A stretch of DNA of 64,000 nucleotides from an uncultured Verrucomicrobiota bacterium. GTDB lineage: Bacteria; Verrucomicrobiota; Verrucomicrobiia; Limisphaerales; UBA1412. The position numbers were made by a program, and so were the translations under genes. Positions 1 to 8,682 of this stretch are shown in pieces. The notes beneath the pieces were generated by a model that was given only the letters and a program-made list of their open reading frames with translations, was not told where the DNA came from and ran no database searches. The stretch lies in contig CALXMK010000010.1 in the NCBI GenBank assembly GCA_944389455.1, forward strand, positions 41,224 to 105,223, written 5' to 3'. Each line of letters starts with the position of its first letter. Position 1 is the stretch's first letter.

Positions 1-54
1 CCGCTTTGCTGTGGAACCTCCAGGCAGAAAGGATTTGATAAGGAAAATATATTT

Positions 55-381
55 ATGGCAGAAGGAATTGTAGATTTAACGAGTGCAACTTTTGATCAGA
101 CAGTGGCCAACGGTGTAGTGATGGTTGATTTCTGGGCACCGTGGTGCGGGCCTTGTAAACAGCTGGCTCCTATCTTGGTCAAGGTAGCGGCGGCTGTTCA
201 AGGCAAAGCCGTGATTGCCAAGGTAAATGTGGATGAATTCCAGGATTTGGCCGTCAAATTCCAAGTTACCAGTATCCCGACGATGCTTATCTTCAAGAAT
301 GGCACTATTGTCAAACAGCTCATGGGGCTGAAATCTGATAAGGTCATTGTTGATGCAATCGAAGAGGTTATCAATCAATAA
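55..381 (+). CDS. trxA: Thioredoxin
   Basis: This is a cytoplasmic thiol-disulfide reductase that passes electrons from thioredoxin reductase to ribonucleotide reductase and other disulfide proteins. The 108-residue length is exactly that of the family. The redox motif WCGPCK lies at residues 30-35 after the typical VDFWAPW strand, and the cis-proline loop SIPT is near residue 74. The ATG follows an AAGGA element about ten bases upstream. A strong hairpin terminator closes the gene, so it is probably expressed alone or as the last gene of an operon whose earlier part lies outside the window. Nothing unusual is seen. Confidence 0.97.
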   Translation: MAEGIVDLTSATFDQTVANGVVMVDFWAPWCGPCKQLAPILVKVAAAVQGKAVIAKVNVDEFQDLAVKFQVTSIPTMLIFKNGTIVKQLMGLKSDKVIVDAIEEVINQ

Positions 382-387
382 TTCATA

Positions 388-419
388 AGAGGGCAGGGAA
401 ATCTGCCCTCTGTTTTTTT
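388..419 (+). terminator. Intrinsic terminator of trxA
   Basis: A perfect 9-bp stem (AGAGGGCAG / CTGCCCTCT) with a 6-base loop is followed by GTTTTTTT. It sits seven bases after the trxA stop. Confidence 0.93.
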
Positions 420-1184
420 ATGCGGCACGGTACTTGTATTTCAGTGGAGAAGACGGTCTGGCTGCTGGTAATAGTTATCCTAGGAGGATGGCTTTTCACT
501 TCTTCTGGTTGGGCAGCTGATAAGAAAGAGATGATAGAATTTACAGAAGGGTTACTGGAGGCGGAGGTTCCTTCAGATCATCTGACCAGTCCCTATATGC
601 TGAATCTGTTAATGGTTGAGGCCAGAGATGATATGCTAGATGTTCCCAATGAAAATACAATCATCTATTTAAAGGGAAGTTATGAGATCAAAAAGTATAA
701 ATTTAAGGATTTGATTCCAAGGGTTGAAATAGATAATTTCTACCGAGTTTCTCTTAAAGAAAATGTTCAGAAGAACTTGCCTATTGATTTGGCAGGATTG
801 GGACCATTCTATTTAGCGGAAAAGAAGGATAAATATTATTTACTGACGCCGAAAAATTTTGCGAAAATCTTCGGAGGAATACGGAGTGAGGAGGAGGCTC
901 TTAATTATCTAGCCAGTTATGAGAATTTGTTTGTCAGTCCTGTTGTTTATGTAGCGACTCCTGAAACAGAGCGAAGTTTAAAGAAGATAGAGCGCAAACC
1001 TCCACGTCTCAGTCAGGCAGTTAAAACAGCGGAAGGATTTGATGTTGTTATGGTTATCTATGCGGTCATAAGAGTGGATGGATTTTTTGAGAAGAAAGTC
1101 TCTCTTACTCCAGAGGGAGTAGTTACGCCTTCTGAGGAGAAACCGCGTATGATTTTGAAGTTTGGAGAAGGAATTACCTATTGA
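420..1184 (+). CDS. Secreted protein of unknown function
   Basis: I do not recognise this 254-residue protein. The N-terminus has a hydrophobic stretch (VWLLVIVILGGWLF) ending near GWAADKK, which looks like a Sec signal peptide cleaved after Ala, so the mature protein is probably periplasmic or surface exposed. The rest is mixed alpha/beta with many Lys and Glu and no cysteine pair or obvious catalytic motif. The start is uncertain: the first ATG falls directly after the T-run of the trxA terminator with no Shine-Dalgarno sequence, and an in-frame GTG at 444 would shorten the n-region to MEKTVW. No neighbour suggests a role. Confidence 0.6.
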   Translation: MRHGTCISVEKTVWLLVIVILGGWLFTSSGWAADKKEMIEFTEGLLEAEVPSDHLTSPYMLNLLMVEARDDMLDVPNENTIIYLKGSYEIKKYKFKDLIPRVEIDNFYRVSLKENVQKNLPIDLAGLGPFYLAEKKDKYYLLTPKNFAKIFGGIRSEEEALNYLASYENLFVSPVVYVATPETERSLKKIERKPPRLSQAVKTAEGFDVVMVIYAVIRVDGFFEKKVSLTPEGVVTPSEEKPRMILKFGEGITY

Positions 1185-1286
1185 TTTTAAAGAAAACTTT
1201 GTTTTACAGAAAGAAGCTACTCTTCGGGGTTTTATGCGAAAGTGTGCGTAATTTGATTGAGGGATAGTAACAGAAAGGTTAAGTAG

Positions 1287-2015
1287 ATGTCTGTAATGGT
1301 TTTTGATATTGAGACGGTGGCTTTGCCGCTGGAGTGTTTTGATGATATTCAGCAGGAGTATCTTTTTCGTGAGGCTGAGGCATTGCAGGATGAAGTTTCC
1401 CGTCAAGAAGGGAGGGAGAAAATAGCCCGCTCTTTTAGCCTTTCTCCTATGACAGGGCAGATTCTTTGTATTGGAATGATGAATCCAGATACAGGCCGTG
1501 GCAGAGCTCTCTATATTGCCGATGACTTTGAAGAGTCATACCCAGGACGGGAAATTGAATATATATCCTGTTCGGATGAATCGGAAATGCTGGAGATTTT
1601 CTGGGAGATGGCTTCCAAGTTTGAGATAGCTGTTACTTTTAACGGAAGGGCTTTTGATTTACCTTTTCTCTATTTGCGTTCAGCTTTGTTGAATGTCCCT
1701 ATTAGCCGTCGCAATTGGCTTTCTAACCGATATAGTGATCAGCCTCATTGTGATTTATTGGATCAGCTTTCTTTTTATAATCCGGGATCCAAATGGGGGG
1801 CAACCCGAGGGTTTAATCTGGATTTTTATTGCAAAGCCTTTGGAATACCTTCGCCGAAGGCGAATGGAATTACCGGGATAGATATTCCCAGAATGGCGGC
1901 AGAGGGGAGATTTCGCGAGATCGCTCAGTATTGTATGGGAGATGTACGTGCCACTGCTGAATTATATCGAATCTGGAGGGAGAGATTAAAACCGCAGGAG
2001 AGAAGAATTCCTTAG
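1287..2015 (+). CDS. DEDDy 3'-5' exonuclease-like protein (PolB exonuclease family)
   Basis: This is a predicted RNase H-fold 3'-5' exonuclease of the stand-alone type related to the proofreading domain of family B DNA polymerases. The 242 residues show the expected acidic motifs in order: FDIET near residue 6 (Exo I), FNGRAFDLPFL around 120 (Exo II), and YCMGDVRAT near 217 (Exo III, the Tyr-x3-Asp form). A C-terminal helix follows. An AGAAAGG element precedes the ATG. It converges with the following minus-strand gene across a hairpin. Substrate and pathway cannot be read from context; a role in DNA repair or nucleic-acid turnover is inference. Confidence 0.78.
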   Translation: MSVMVFDIETVALPLECFDDIQQEYLFREAEALQDEVSRQEGREKIARSFSLSPMTGQILCIGMMNPDTGRGRALYIADDFEESYPGREIEYISCSDESEMLEIFWEMASKFEIAVTFNGRAFDLPFLYLRSALLNVPISRRNWLSNRYSDQPHCDLLDQLSFYNPGSKWGATRGFNLDFYCKAFGIPSPKANGITGIDIPRMAAEGRFREIAQYCMGDVRATAELYRIWRERLKPQERRIP

Positions 2016-2047
2016 CTTGGGTCAAATACATTTTTGAGTATTTATAA

Positions 2048-2084
2048 AAAGCGGACATGAGAAAATATATCTCATGTCCGCTTT
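2048..2084 (-). terminator. Terminator between convergent genes
   Basis: A perfect 14-bp inverted repeat (AAAGCGGACATGAG / CTCATGTCCGCTTT) has a short AT-rich loop. The T-run (GCTTTTTATAA) lies on the minus strand, so it chiefly terminates the thioredoxin/metallopeptidase gene, though it may act on both strands. Confidence 0.85.
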
Positions 2085-2107
2085 GGATTATTTGAATCTG
2101 AGGTTAA

Positions 2108-3163
2108 TTAGTTTTTCTGAACACTTGTCAGGAATTCTTCAAAGAGCTCGTCTGCAGTTTTTCCGGTAATTTCTTTGAAAATTTCATCCTGATAGGTTCC
2201 TTCATGGAGTGCTTTGTTGAGTTTAATGACAATATCTTTATCTTTGTTTTCTACCAACCAAGCCATGAAGATAGCTCCAGTTTTATATCCATCCTGAAGT
2301 TTAGCATGTTCTGGGTTTACTTGAGGACGAGGGGCATTCGGTTCAAAATGGTAGAGACGGACGTAATCGGCAATTGCTTCAGTAATCCAGGGAATGTATT
2401 TCGGATAGGCCTGAACGACATGAACTAATTCATGAATAATTGCACCGGCATCTGTTCCGTGTTTACTGAAATAATCTTTTGAGAGGAAGATTTGATTTCC
2501 ACCGGTTCCAGCAACTCCATTCATTCCGGCATCAATTGTGATTGTTACATTTTGATAGGAGGCTTTTTCCATTCCTAGAATAGAGATAATTTGAGGATAC
2601 CATTCATGGCAGATAGCTTTCATAGCTTTCATCCATCCTTCCATTTCAGGTGCATCTTTATAATTGAGAGTGATCTCACATCCGTTTCCAGACTGTGGTT
2701 TTGCAGAAGATGCTTTTTGAGCCAGTTCTTTGTAATGTTGTACAAAGGCTTCTGCCCCCTCTTTCATGTAACCCATTCTACCAAACTCTTTTTCTTCTGG
2801 TGTCAGCAGTACCAGGGTAGGATAACCGCGGATTTCATACTTTTGAGCCAAAGCTTTGCGCTGATCCTGTACTTCTTGTGAAGGTTTGTTTTTTGCCGGA
2901 AAATCGAGTTCAACCAGGATTAAATTATCTTTAGCGAAATTTGTAAATTCATCTTTGACGAGAATTTCGGAGTGGAGCCTTTTGCACCAGATACACCAAT
3001 CAGATCCGGTAAAGAGAACCATCATGTTTTTATTGGACTTTTTAGCTTCTTCTACTCCTTGAGTATAATCTGTAATCCATCCCTCTGCGGCAAGGATAGA
3101 AGAGCTCACCGTCAGTATTCCCAATAGGGTTATCAATAGCTTTTTCATAATTAAAAAGGGCAT
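2108..3163 (-). CDS. Secreted thioredoxin-fold / basic-secretory-protein metallopeptidase fusion
   Basis: Two domains are joined in one secreted protein of about 351 residues. After a signal peptide (MKKLLITLLGILTV, ending near LAAEGW) comes a DsbD/thioredoxin-like domain with the redox motif WCIWCKRL near residues 55-62 and the cis-Pro segment GYPTLVLL. The C-terminal half resembles the basic secretory protein family (plant BSP, PF04450): a zinc HExxH motif (IIHELVHVVQ) near residues 243-252, followed by WITEAIADYVR. Start 3163 is chosen because a GGGAG element sits five bases upstream; the upstream in-frame ATG at 3190 has none. It follows bioC on the same strand by 65 bases. The combination suggests protein quality control or proteolysis in the periplasm, but that is inference. 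Confidence 0.8.
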   Translation of the reverse strand: MPFLIMKKLLITLLGILTVSSSILAAEGWITDYTQGVEEAKKSNKNMMVLFTGSDWCIWCKRLHSEILVKDEFTNFAKDNLILVELDFPAKNKPSQEVQDQRKALAQKYEIRGYPTLVLLTPEEKEFGRMGYMKEGAEAFVQHYKELAQKASSAKPQSGNGCEITLNYKDAPEMEGWMKAMKAICHEWYPQIISILGMEKASYQNVTITIDAGMNGVAGTGGNQIFLSKDYFSKHGTDAGAIIHELVHVVQAYPKYIPWITEAIADYVRLYHFEPNAPRPQVNPEHAKLQDGYKTGAIFMAWLVENKDKDIVIKLNKALHEGTYQDEIFKEITGKTADELFEEFLTSVQKN

Positions 3164-3228
3164 AAATCTCCCGTAGACAATGTACGCCATTTATTCTTTT
3201 GCTTCAAGTTCAGTTGAGAAAATGCTTC

Positions 3229-3984
3229 TTACTTTTTTTGGGCAATTAGATAAATGGGATGGTAGGTCAGTGTAACCTGTCCTTCGAGAGTGCTGTAGAG
3301 TTCTTTATAGCTCAGGGTGAAATCTTTCATGGTTTTTCTGGTCCATTGAAAATGTCTCACTCCGGTGACGCCTGTGGCTTTGAGTTGACGTAAAACATCC
3401 ATTGGAGAGTCCAGTTTTAAGATGATTAGAGATTCTTCCGCAGTAAGAAGTTTATATTGGGGAATAAGCATTGCTTTTAGCTCCTCTAAGGAAGGGTAAG
3501 TTAATCCTCTCCCGATCAGTGAAGTGATTTCTCTAAGGGTTTCTTTGCCAAAGGTGCTGAGCGCAAGCAGGCTATTTTGTTTGAGCGCGTTTCCGCAGCG
3601 GAGAAAGAATTTCTCAGGAGCCGTGAACCATTGCATGACAGAGCAAGAAAGGATTAAATCCAGAGATGGAGGATAGTCAATCTGTTCGGCGTCTCCCGGA
3701 AGAAAAGAAATCTTTTCGCTGAGCAGATCACGGATATAGAATTGAACCTCGGGACATAAATCATTTAGCCATAGATGTTCAAAGTTAAATAGAGACAGAT
3801 ATTTTCGTGTAAAAAGTCCTGTCCCACAACCGATTTCTAATCCCCTCATAAGCTTAGATGAGCTGGGAAGAAACGGTTTCATCAGAGCAGATAAGTTTTC
3901 GGCCGCCTGTTTTTGCACGGCTGCCTGGGTAGAATAAGTTTTGAGTGCTGCAGCAAACCGTTTACGAATCAGCTCTTTGTCCAT
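3229..3984 (-). CDS. bioC: Malonyl-ACP O-methyltransferase BioC
   Basis: This is the SAM-dependent methyltransferase that methylates the free carboxyl of malonyl-ACP to start pimelate synthesis for biotin. The 251 residues begin with RFAAALKTYSTQAAVQ, the usual BioC N-terminus. They carry the SAM-binding glycine motif EIGCGTGLFT near residue 50 and the SVMQWF motif near 115, typical of BioC. It overlaps bioG by 16 bases, so the two are probably translationally coupled. The order bioF-bioG-bioC on one transcript supports the assignment. Confidence 0.93.
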   Translation of the reverse strand: MDKELIRKRFAAALKTYSTQAAVQKQAAENLSALMKPFLPSSSKLMRGLEIGCGTGLFTRKYLSLFNFEHLWLNDLCPEVQFYIRDLLSEKISFLPGDAEQIDYPPSLDLILSCSVMQWFTAPEKFFLRCGNALKQNSLLALSTFGKETLREITSLIGRGLTYPSLEELKAMLIPQYKLLTAEESLIILKLDSPMDVLRQLKATGVTGVRHFQWTRKTMKDFTLSYKELYSTLEGQVTLTYHPIYLIAQKK

Positions 3985-4649
3985 AGCTCTTTATTTCCTC
4001 CCAGACATTCTTTAAAAAAGAGTTCATCATAGTGTTCCATTGGACGCTCTTCTATCGTAGCGGAGGTTTCTTTCCAGTAACGCTGCTGATTTTTAGTCGG
4101 GATAATTTTATCCTGTGTTCCGACGATAACTTTATCCCATGTTAGGGAAACGTCAGGTTTGTGTTCTTTGACTAGTTTTTGCAGTTCTTTCAATTCAGTT
4201 CCCAGTTCTTCTAAAGAGCGGTAGGGTTGGTGAGAAAGGAATTGTTTTACTCCTTCTGTACCTCCGCACATCCGACGGCGGAATTTAACCAGTGTAAGAG
4301 GAGAAAAATTCTCTGTTGTAGCGGCAAAAATTTTATCTGGAATTCCGTATAGATCATCAATCGGTCTAGGTGTTCCATTGAAGGCAAGTTTGTGTGACCA
4401 AGGGATATCTTGGCATTTGGCAAAAAGCTGTTCTGCGGCCCAAACTCCCATTGACCATCCCAGAAGACGCACTGAGGAGTAGCCCTTTAGAAGAGAATAA
4501 TCAAATCGGAGTTCCCGATAGTCGAAGCATATCAAGTAATCCCATTCAGGAGGGAGTGTATGATTAAAGAGATGATCATCTGCACCCCAACCGGAACAGA
4601 AAAGGAGCAGTTCAGGAGATTGTGTTTTTTTTAAAAAAATTTGTTTCAT
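3969..4649 (-). CDS. bioG: Pimeloyl-ACP methyl ester esterase BioG
   Basis: This alpha/beta-hydrolase removes the methyl group from pimeloyl-ACP methyl ester, ending the BioC-initiated route. The 226-residue protein matches the BioG (DUF452) form rather than BioH: it starts with a strand and LLLFCSGWGADDHLF, and the nucleophile elbow GWSMGVWAA holds the catalytic serine near residue 65. A C-terminal His (MEHYDELFF) is the likely triad histidine. It lies between bioF and bioC with a 5-base gap to bioF and an overlap with bioC. Confidence 0.9.
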   Translation of the reverse strand: MKQIFLKKTQSPELLLFCSGWGADDHLFNHTLPPEWDYLICFDYRELRFDYSLLKGYSSVRLLGWSMGVWAAEQLFAKCQDIPWSHKLAFNGTPRPIDDLYGIPDKIFAATTENFSPLTLVKFRRRMCGGTEGVKQFLSHQPYRSLEELGTELKELQKLVKEHKPDVSLTWDKVIVGTQDKIIPTKNQQRYWKETSATIEERPMEHYDELFFKECLGGNKELWTKS

Positions 4650-4654
4650 TCTGT

Positions 4655-5869
4655 TTATTCTCTTTGAATTGCGATAATAAGCTCTTCAAGTTCATGTGGT
4701 TCTAATGCCGCTGTTAGAGAGATTCTTACTCTGGAGGTGCCTTCTGGTACGGTAGGCGGTCTCACCGCTAAGGCATAAAATCCTGCTTTGCGCAGCTTTT
4801 CAGCTTTTTCTAGTGCTTTTTCACTTTTTCCTTCAACCAGAGGAATAATATGGCTGGTAGAGCGGATGAGATAGCCTTGAGCCGAAGCTGCCCGGTGTAT
4901 TTTTTGTGCCATATCAGAGAGTGATTGACGACGCTGTACCCACCGGGGAGAGCATATCTGATCCAAAACAAAACTGGTCCAAGCGATGTTCAGAGGGGGA
5001 AGAGCTGTATTAAAAATAAAGCTCCTTGCTTTATTTATAAGGTAATCACGTATGACTTTGCGGCAGATTAAATAAGCTCCTACGGAGCCGAAAGCTTTGC
5101 CAAAAGTCCCACATAGAAAATCGATTTCTCCCAGCACATCAGCCTCTTCTGCGCATCCCAGACCTTGAGCTCCTCGTACGCCGACAGCATGAGCTTCATC
5201 AACATAGAGAAGCAGTTGAGGATATTTTCGTTTCAATGAAACTAGTTTTTGGAGAGGAGCTTCATCCCCGTCCATACTGAAGATACTTTCTGTGACTAGT
5301 ATAATCCGTGAATGGGTTGACTGATGTTTTTGGATTAGAGCTTCTGCCTTTTCTATATCGCCGTGAGGATAGCGTATGAACTCGGCTGGGGAGAGTCGAA
5401 TTCCATCAATCAGACTTGCGTGAACCAGCTTATCAGCAAGTATCAAGGTGTTACGGTCGCTTACAGCGGGCAGAATGCCGATATTGGCATGATAGCCGCT
5501 GCTGAAAATCAAAGCAGATTCAGCATTGTAGAGATTTGCCAACTGCGATTCCAAATGGCGGTGTTGAATAAAATTCCCAGTCATTAGCCGTGCGGAAGAG
5601 GCGCTTAGGAGAAAATCTTCTTTGGGAAGTTGTTCAATAAAGAGTCTTTGCAATTCGGAATCAGTTCCTATTCCCAAGTAATCGTTAGAAGAGAGGTTAA
5701 TCATCTTCTTATTGGGAATTGTAGAGGTGTCATTGTCTAGATATATCAGTTTTCCTTCATGAATGATCTCTGGTAAATGGCGCAAATTTCCGTTCTGCTT
5801 GAGATGATCCAATTCTTTGTGATAGAAGAAATCCTTTTCCGTGAATGTGCTTGAATTATCTAAATCCAC
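4655..5869 (-). CDS. bioF: 8-amino-7-oxononanoate synthase BioF
   Basis: This PLP enzyme condenses pimeloyl-ACP with alanine to give 8-amino-7-oxononanoate, the first ring-forming step of biotin synthesis. The 404 residues show the alpha-oxoamine synthase signature: INLSSNDYLGIG, YVDEAHAVGVRG (cofactor-stacking His and Asp), and TFGKAFGSVGA with the PLP lysine near residue 257. The start is a GTG at 5869 with a GGAG nine bases upstream. It is the first gene of the bioF-bioG-bioC operon. bioA, bioD and bioB are not in the window. Confidence 0.95.
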   Translation of the reverse strand: MDLDNSSTFTEKDFFYHKELDHLKQNGNLRHLPEIIHEGKLIYLDNDTSTIPNKKMINLSSNDYLGIGTDSELQRLFIEQLPKEDFLLSASSARLMTGNFIQHRHLESQLANLYNAESALIFSSGYHANIGILPAVSDRNTLILADKLVHASLIDGIRLSPAEFIRYPHGDIEKAEALIQKHQSTHSRIILVTESIFSMDGDEAPLQKLVSLKRKYPQLLLYVDEAHAVGVRGAQGLGCAEEADVLGEIDFLCGTFGKAFGSVGAYLICRKVIRDYLINKARSFIFNTALPPLNIAWTSFVLDQICSPRWVQRRQSLSDMAQKIHRAASAQGYLIRSTSHIIPLVEGKSEKALEKAEKLRKAGFYALAVRPPTVPEGTSRVRISLTAALEPHELEELIIAIQRE

Positions 5870-5906
5870 TCTGAAAACTCCATTTCGGCTCTTGCTGAGC
5901 CATCAC

Positions 5907-5935
5907 ATTATCACATTCCTTTTTTTAAGAGTCAA
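5907..5935 (-). promoter_or_regulatory. Promoter of bioFGC
   Basis: On the minus strand there is a -35 TTGACT, a 17-base spacer and a -10 GATAAT preceded by an extended TG. The -10 overlaps a direct repeat (AATGTGAT twice), and GGCTC-AGCAA-GAGCC follows just downstream; either could be an operator. It does not match the known BirA operator consensus. This is a pattern match only. Confidence 0.65.
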
Positions 5936-6011
5936 ACTACATATTAAAGAAACCGCAATTGTTGGAATAAAGGGGATTCTAAATTTTAAAGTTTTGCCAT
6001 CAAACTTGGTA

Positions 6012-6809
6012 TTATCGAAAGTTTGGTGTGCCAATTTCAGAATGAGTTTCTTCCCGTGTCGGTTTTTGTGCTAAAGAGAGAGTCATTGTAGAGCCGATAA
6101 AGGATTTCCAAGAGGATTGCTTAAAGCCGATTTGTTTTAAAAGAGTATCAATACCATTCTGGGCAGGATAATGTTTCAGAGAGTCTAAAATATAGGAGTA
6201 TGCACGGAAGTTTCCGCAGAAGAGAAGGCCAAAAAGGGGAACTGCTGTTTTAAGGTAAAGATGAAAAAGAATGCGCAGGAGAGAATTCTCTGGTTTGCCA
6301 AATTCCAAAATCATGATTTTCCCGCCGGGTTTAAGAAGGGTATAGGCCAGCCTCAGGGCCATCGGAATATCAGCCAGGTTTCGCATTCCATAGCCACAGG
6401 TTACGATATCATAGGAGGATTCCGTTTCCCGGAGTTTTAAAATGTCTTGGCAAATCCAGTGGGGAGGTTGAGTAAATGAGCCTAGAGCAGTGCGGCGCCG
6501 GGCTACGCGGAGCATCTCTTCACTGAAATCGACACCGGTGACTTGAAAACCGTGTTTAGCTAGCATCAGAGCTAAGTCTCCCGTCCCGCAACAGAGATCC
6601 AATACTCTGATTGAGGAAAAATCAGTATTTTCTCTGTTAAGTGAATAGGCATATTTTTTGGCCTCTTTGAGGAGAGTACGTTTCCAAAGGCGATGGAGCC
6701 CTAAGCTCTGAATATCATTGATCAGGTCGTATCGACGGGCAATTTTCTCAAAGAGGCTATGGACCCTCTCTGCTCGTTCACTGCCGGAAGTATAGTATGA
6801 GAAACTCAC
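6012..6809 (-). CDS. ubiE: Demethylmenaquinone methyltransferase (UbiE/MenG)
   Basis: This SAM-dependent C-methyltransferase converts demethylmenaquinone to menaquinone, the last step of respiratory quinone synthesis; in some bacteria the same enzyme works on ubiquinone. The 265 residues contain the family signatures: YDLINDIQSLGLHRLWKR, VLDLCCGTGDLAL, VTGVDFSEEMLRVA, and GYGMRNLAD around residue 140. Its start codon overlaps the mazG stop (ATGA), so it is the last gene of the operon running from 12461. It gives independent evidence for a quinone-based respiratory chain, relevant to the bd-like/Rieske pair elsewhere in the window. Confidence 0.93.
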   Translation of the reverse strand: MSFSYYTSGSERAERVHSLFEKIARRYDLINDIQSLGLHRLWKRTLLKEAKKYAYSLNRENTDFSSIRVLDLCCGTGDLALMLAKHGFQVTGVDFSEEMLRVARRRTALGSFTQPPHWICQDILKLRETESSYDIVTCGYGMRNLADIPMALRLAYTLLKPGGKIMILEFGKPENSLLRILFHLYLKTAVPLFGLLFCGNFRAYSYILDSLKHYPAQNGIDTLLKQIGFKQSSWKSFIGSTMTLSLAQKPTREETHSEIGTPNFR

Positions 6810-7537
6810 TTTTCAGTGGAATTCTGATGAGAAATTGAAGATTGAGATTCCCGAAGGCGGTATTTGGCTTCACAGCGACGGATCTCTTCTCTCAGGAGGG
6901 TTTCGGCATCCCAATTTTTTATATGTGCAATAGCGGCTAGACGGAAGAGTTGCTGAGCTAGTTTTTCGGGAGTTATATTATCCGGAGAGATATGTGATTC
7001 TTGAGTAGAGTGTTGAGGGAGCTCCTCTGGAAGAAGGAGCTTAGCTTTGGATGCTTTTTTAAAGAGCTTTTGTGCTTTCATTAGGGCTGGCATAGACGGT
7101 GCAATTCCATCCAAAGCTGATTTTCGCTCTTGATCGGTTCCGCTTTTTTCCATTCTTTTAATTTGCTCCCATTGTTCAATAAGTTTGTCAATATCACCGT
7201 TGAGATTTACTTTTCCAAAAACATGAGGATGCCGGCGAATGAGCTTATTATTAATGGTGGTGACGATATCGGTTAATGTGAAGGAAGAGCGTTCTTGAGC
7301 CAGTTGGGCATGGAAAATAATTTGCAGAAGCAGATCTCCCAGTTCTTCAATCATCCCTGTGTCATTAGATGTTTCAATGGCTTCTATCAACTCGGCGGAT
7401 TCTTCCAGCAAACAGGAGGCAATAGATTGGTGAGTCTGCACTCGATCCCAAGGACATCCGTCGGGAGCTCTAAGTTGTTCTACAATATGAATGAGGCGAT
7501 CTATTTGTTCATGAAGATTGTTTTTTTCTATTGTCAT
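6806..7537 (-). CDS. mazG: Nucleoside triphosphate pyrophosphohydrolase MazG
   Basis: This house-cleaning hydrolase converts non-canonical or excess NTPs to NMP and pyrophosphate. The 243 residues hold the N-terminal MazG domain with RAPDGCPWDRVQTH, the metal-binding EESAELIEAIE and EELGDLLLQIIFHAQLA, followed by RRHPHVFG. The C-terminal second MazG repeat is degenerate and ends in a charged helix. It overlaps ubiE by four bases and lies 65 bases after proB. Confidence 0.93.
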   Translation of the reverse strand: MTIEKNNLHEQIDRLIHIVEQLRAPDGCPWDRVQTHQSIASCLLEESAELIEAIETSNDTGMIEELGDLLLQIIFHAQLAQERSSFTLTDIVTTINNKLIRRHPHVFGKVNLNGDIDKLIEQWEQIKRMEKSGTDQERKSALDGIAPSMPALMKAQKLFKKASKAKLLLPEELPQHSTQESHISPDNITPEKLAQQLFRLAAIAHIKNWDAETLLREEIRRCEAKYRLRESQSSISHQNSTEK

Positions 7538-7602
7538 ATTACTTGGAATTTGGGTAAGACTAGGGATTTATTTATCAAGTGCCGGTGCAAGGATGAGCCT
7601 CA

Positions 7603-8682
7603 TTAAAGAATAACCAAATCATTGCAGTGAATCACATCATCTTCTGGGATGGTATGTGAATGTAAATCTTGGGAGGAGATTTTAATAATGCCGCGAGCAA
7701 ACTCACGTTCGTCTGCATCACAGACACTGACGACGTCACCTTCTTCAAAATTGCCTTGAATGGATAAAATACCGGGAAAGAGAAGACTTGCTCCGCCGGA
7801 GCGGAGGGCTTTACAAGCACCGGGATCAACAATGATTGAGCCACGGGGATGATGAAAAAAAGCGATCCGGCGTTTGCGGGCAGGAAGATAATTTTTGTCA
7901 GGACGGAAGAGGGTTCCAATTTCTTTGCCAGCGAGAAGATCGCAAAGTATTTCCTTATGAGTTCCGTTAGCTATCAGCATAGGAATTCCAGAGTGAACAG
8001 CAATTTCCGCAGCCAATATCTTTGTTTTCATTCCTCCTACGGCAGTGTCACTATGAGTCCCATTTGCCAATTGAGAAATTTGGGAATCGATTTGCTCTAC
8101 TGTATGGATAATTTTCTGTTCGGGAGTTCCAAAGTTCTCCATTAGCCCATCGACTGTTGTTAGAAGAATGAGGAGATCGGCCGGAAGCAGAGCCGCGACC
8201 AAGGCACTCAGCCGGTCATTATCACCGAATTTAAGTTCTTCGACCGAAACGACATCATTTTCATTGATGATAGGAATAATCCTATGTTTGAGCAGGGAAA
8301 GAAGAGAGCTCCGAGCATTTAGATATCGGTCATGATCTTCCAAGTCGTCGTGGGTGAGGAGAATTTGAGCGATATTCTGGTTATAGATAGAAAAGAGATT
8401 TTCATAGGTGGACATCAGCCTCAGTTGTCCTATGGCAGCACATGCTTGCAAGTCGGCAAGAGATTTTGGTTTTTTATCAAATCCCAATACGCCACGTCCG
8501 GCACCGACGGCTCCGGAGGAAACAAGTATAATCTCTTTACCTCGTTCTCTGAGCTCACAAATCTGCCGGATCAGATGCGTCATGCGGGGAAGGTGAGGGC
8601 GCTTATCTGTATTAGTAAGGATACCAGTTCCCAGTTTAATAACAATACGGGAAGCCTTGGTTAGAGCGGAACGTTTATTCAT
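7603..8682 (-). CDS. proB: Glutamate 5-kinase ProB
   Basis: This enzyme phosphorylates glutamate to gamma-glutamyl phosphate, the committed step of proline synthesis. The 359 residues comprise an amino-acid kinase domain (VIKLGTGILT, LVSSGAVGAGRGVLG, NENDVVS, FGDNDRLSALVAAL and GTHSDTAVGGMKTKI) and a C-terminal PUA domain from about residue 270. The start overlaps the preceding DUF21/CBS gene by eight bases. proA is not in the window. Confidence 0.95.
   Translation of the reverse strand: MNKRSALTKASRIVIKLGTGILTNTDKRPHLPRMTHLIRQICELRERGKEIILVSSGAVGAGRGVLGFDKKPKSLADLQACAAIGQLRLMSTYENLFSIYNQNIAQILLTHDDLEDHDRYLNARSSLLSLLKHRIIPIINENDVVSVEELKFGDNDRLSALVAALLPADLLILLTTVDGLMENFGTPEQKIIHTVEQIDSQISQLANGTHSDTAVGGMKTKILAAEIAVHSGIPMLIANGTHKEILCDLLAGKEIGTLFRPDKNYLPARKRRIAFFHHPRGSIIVDPGACKALRSGGASLLFPGILSIQGNFEEGDVVSVCDADEREFARGIIKISSQDLHSHTIPEDDVIHCNDLVIL

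Noticed and set aside
3..38. Possible end of an upstream gene (ALLWNLQAERI then TGA)
   Set aside because: Too short to identify, and other frames are equally open at the window edge.
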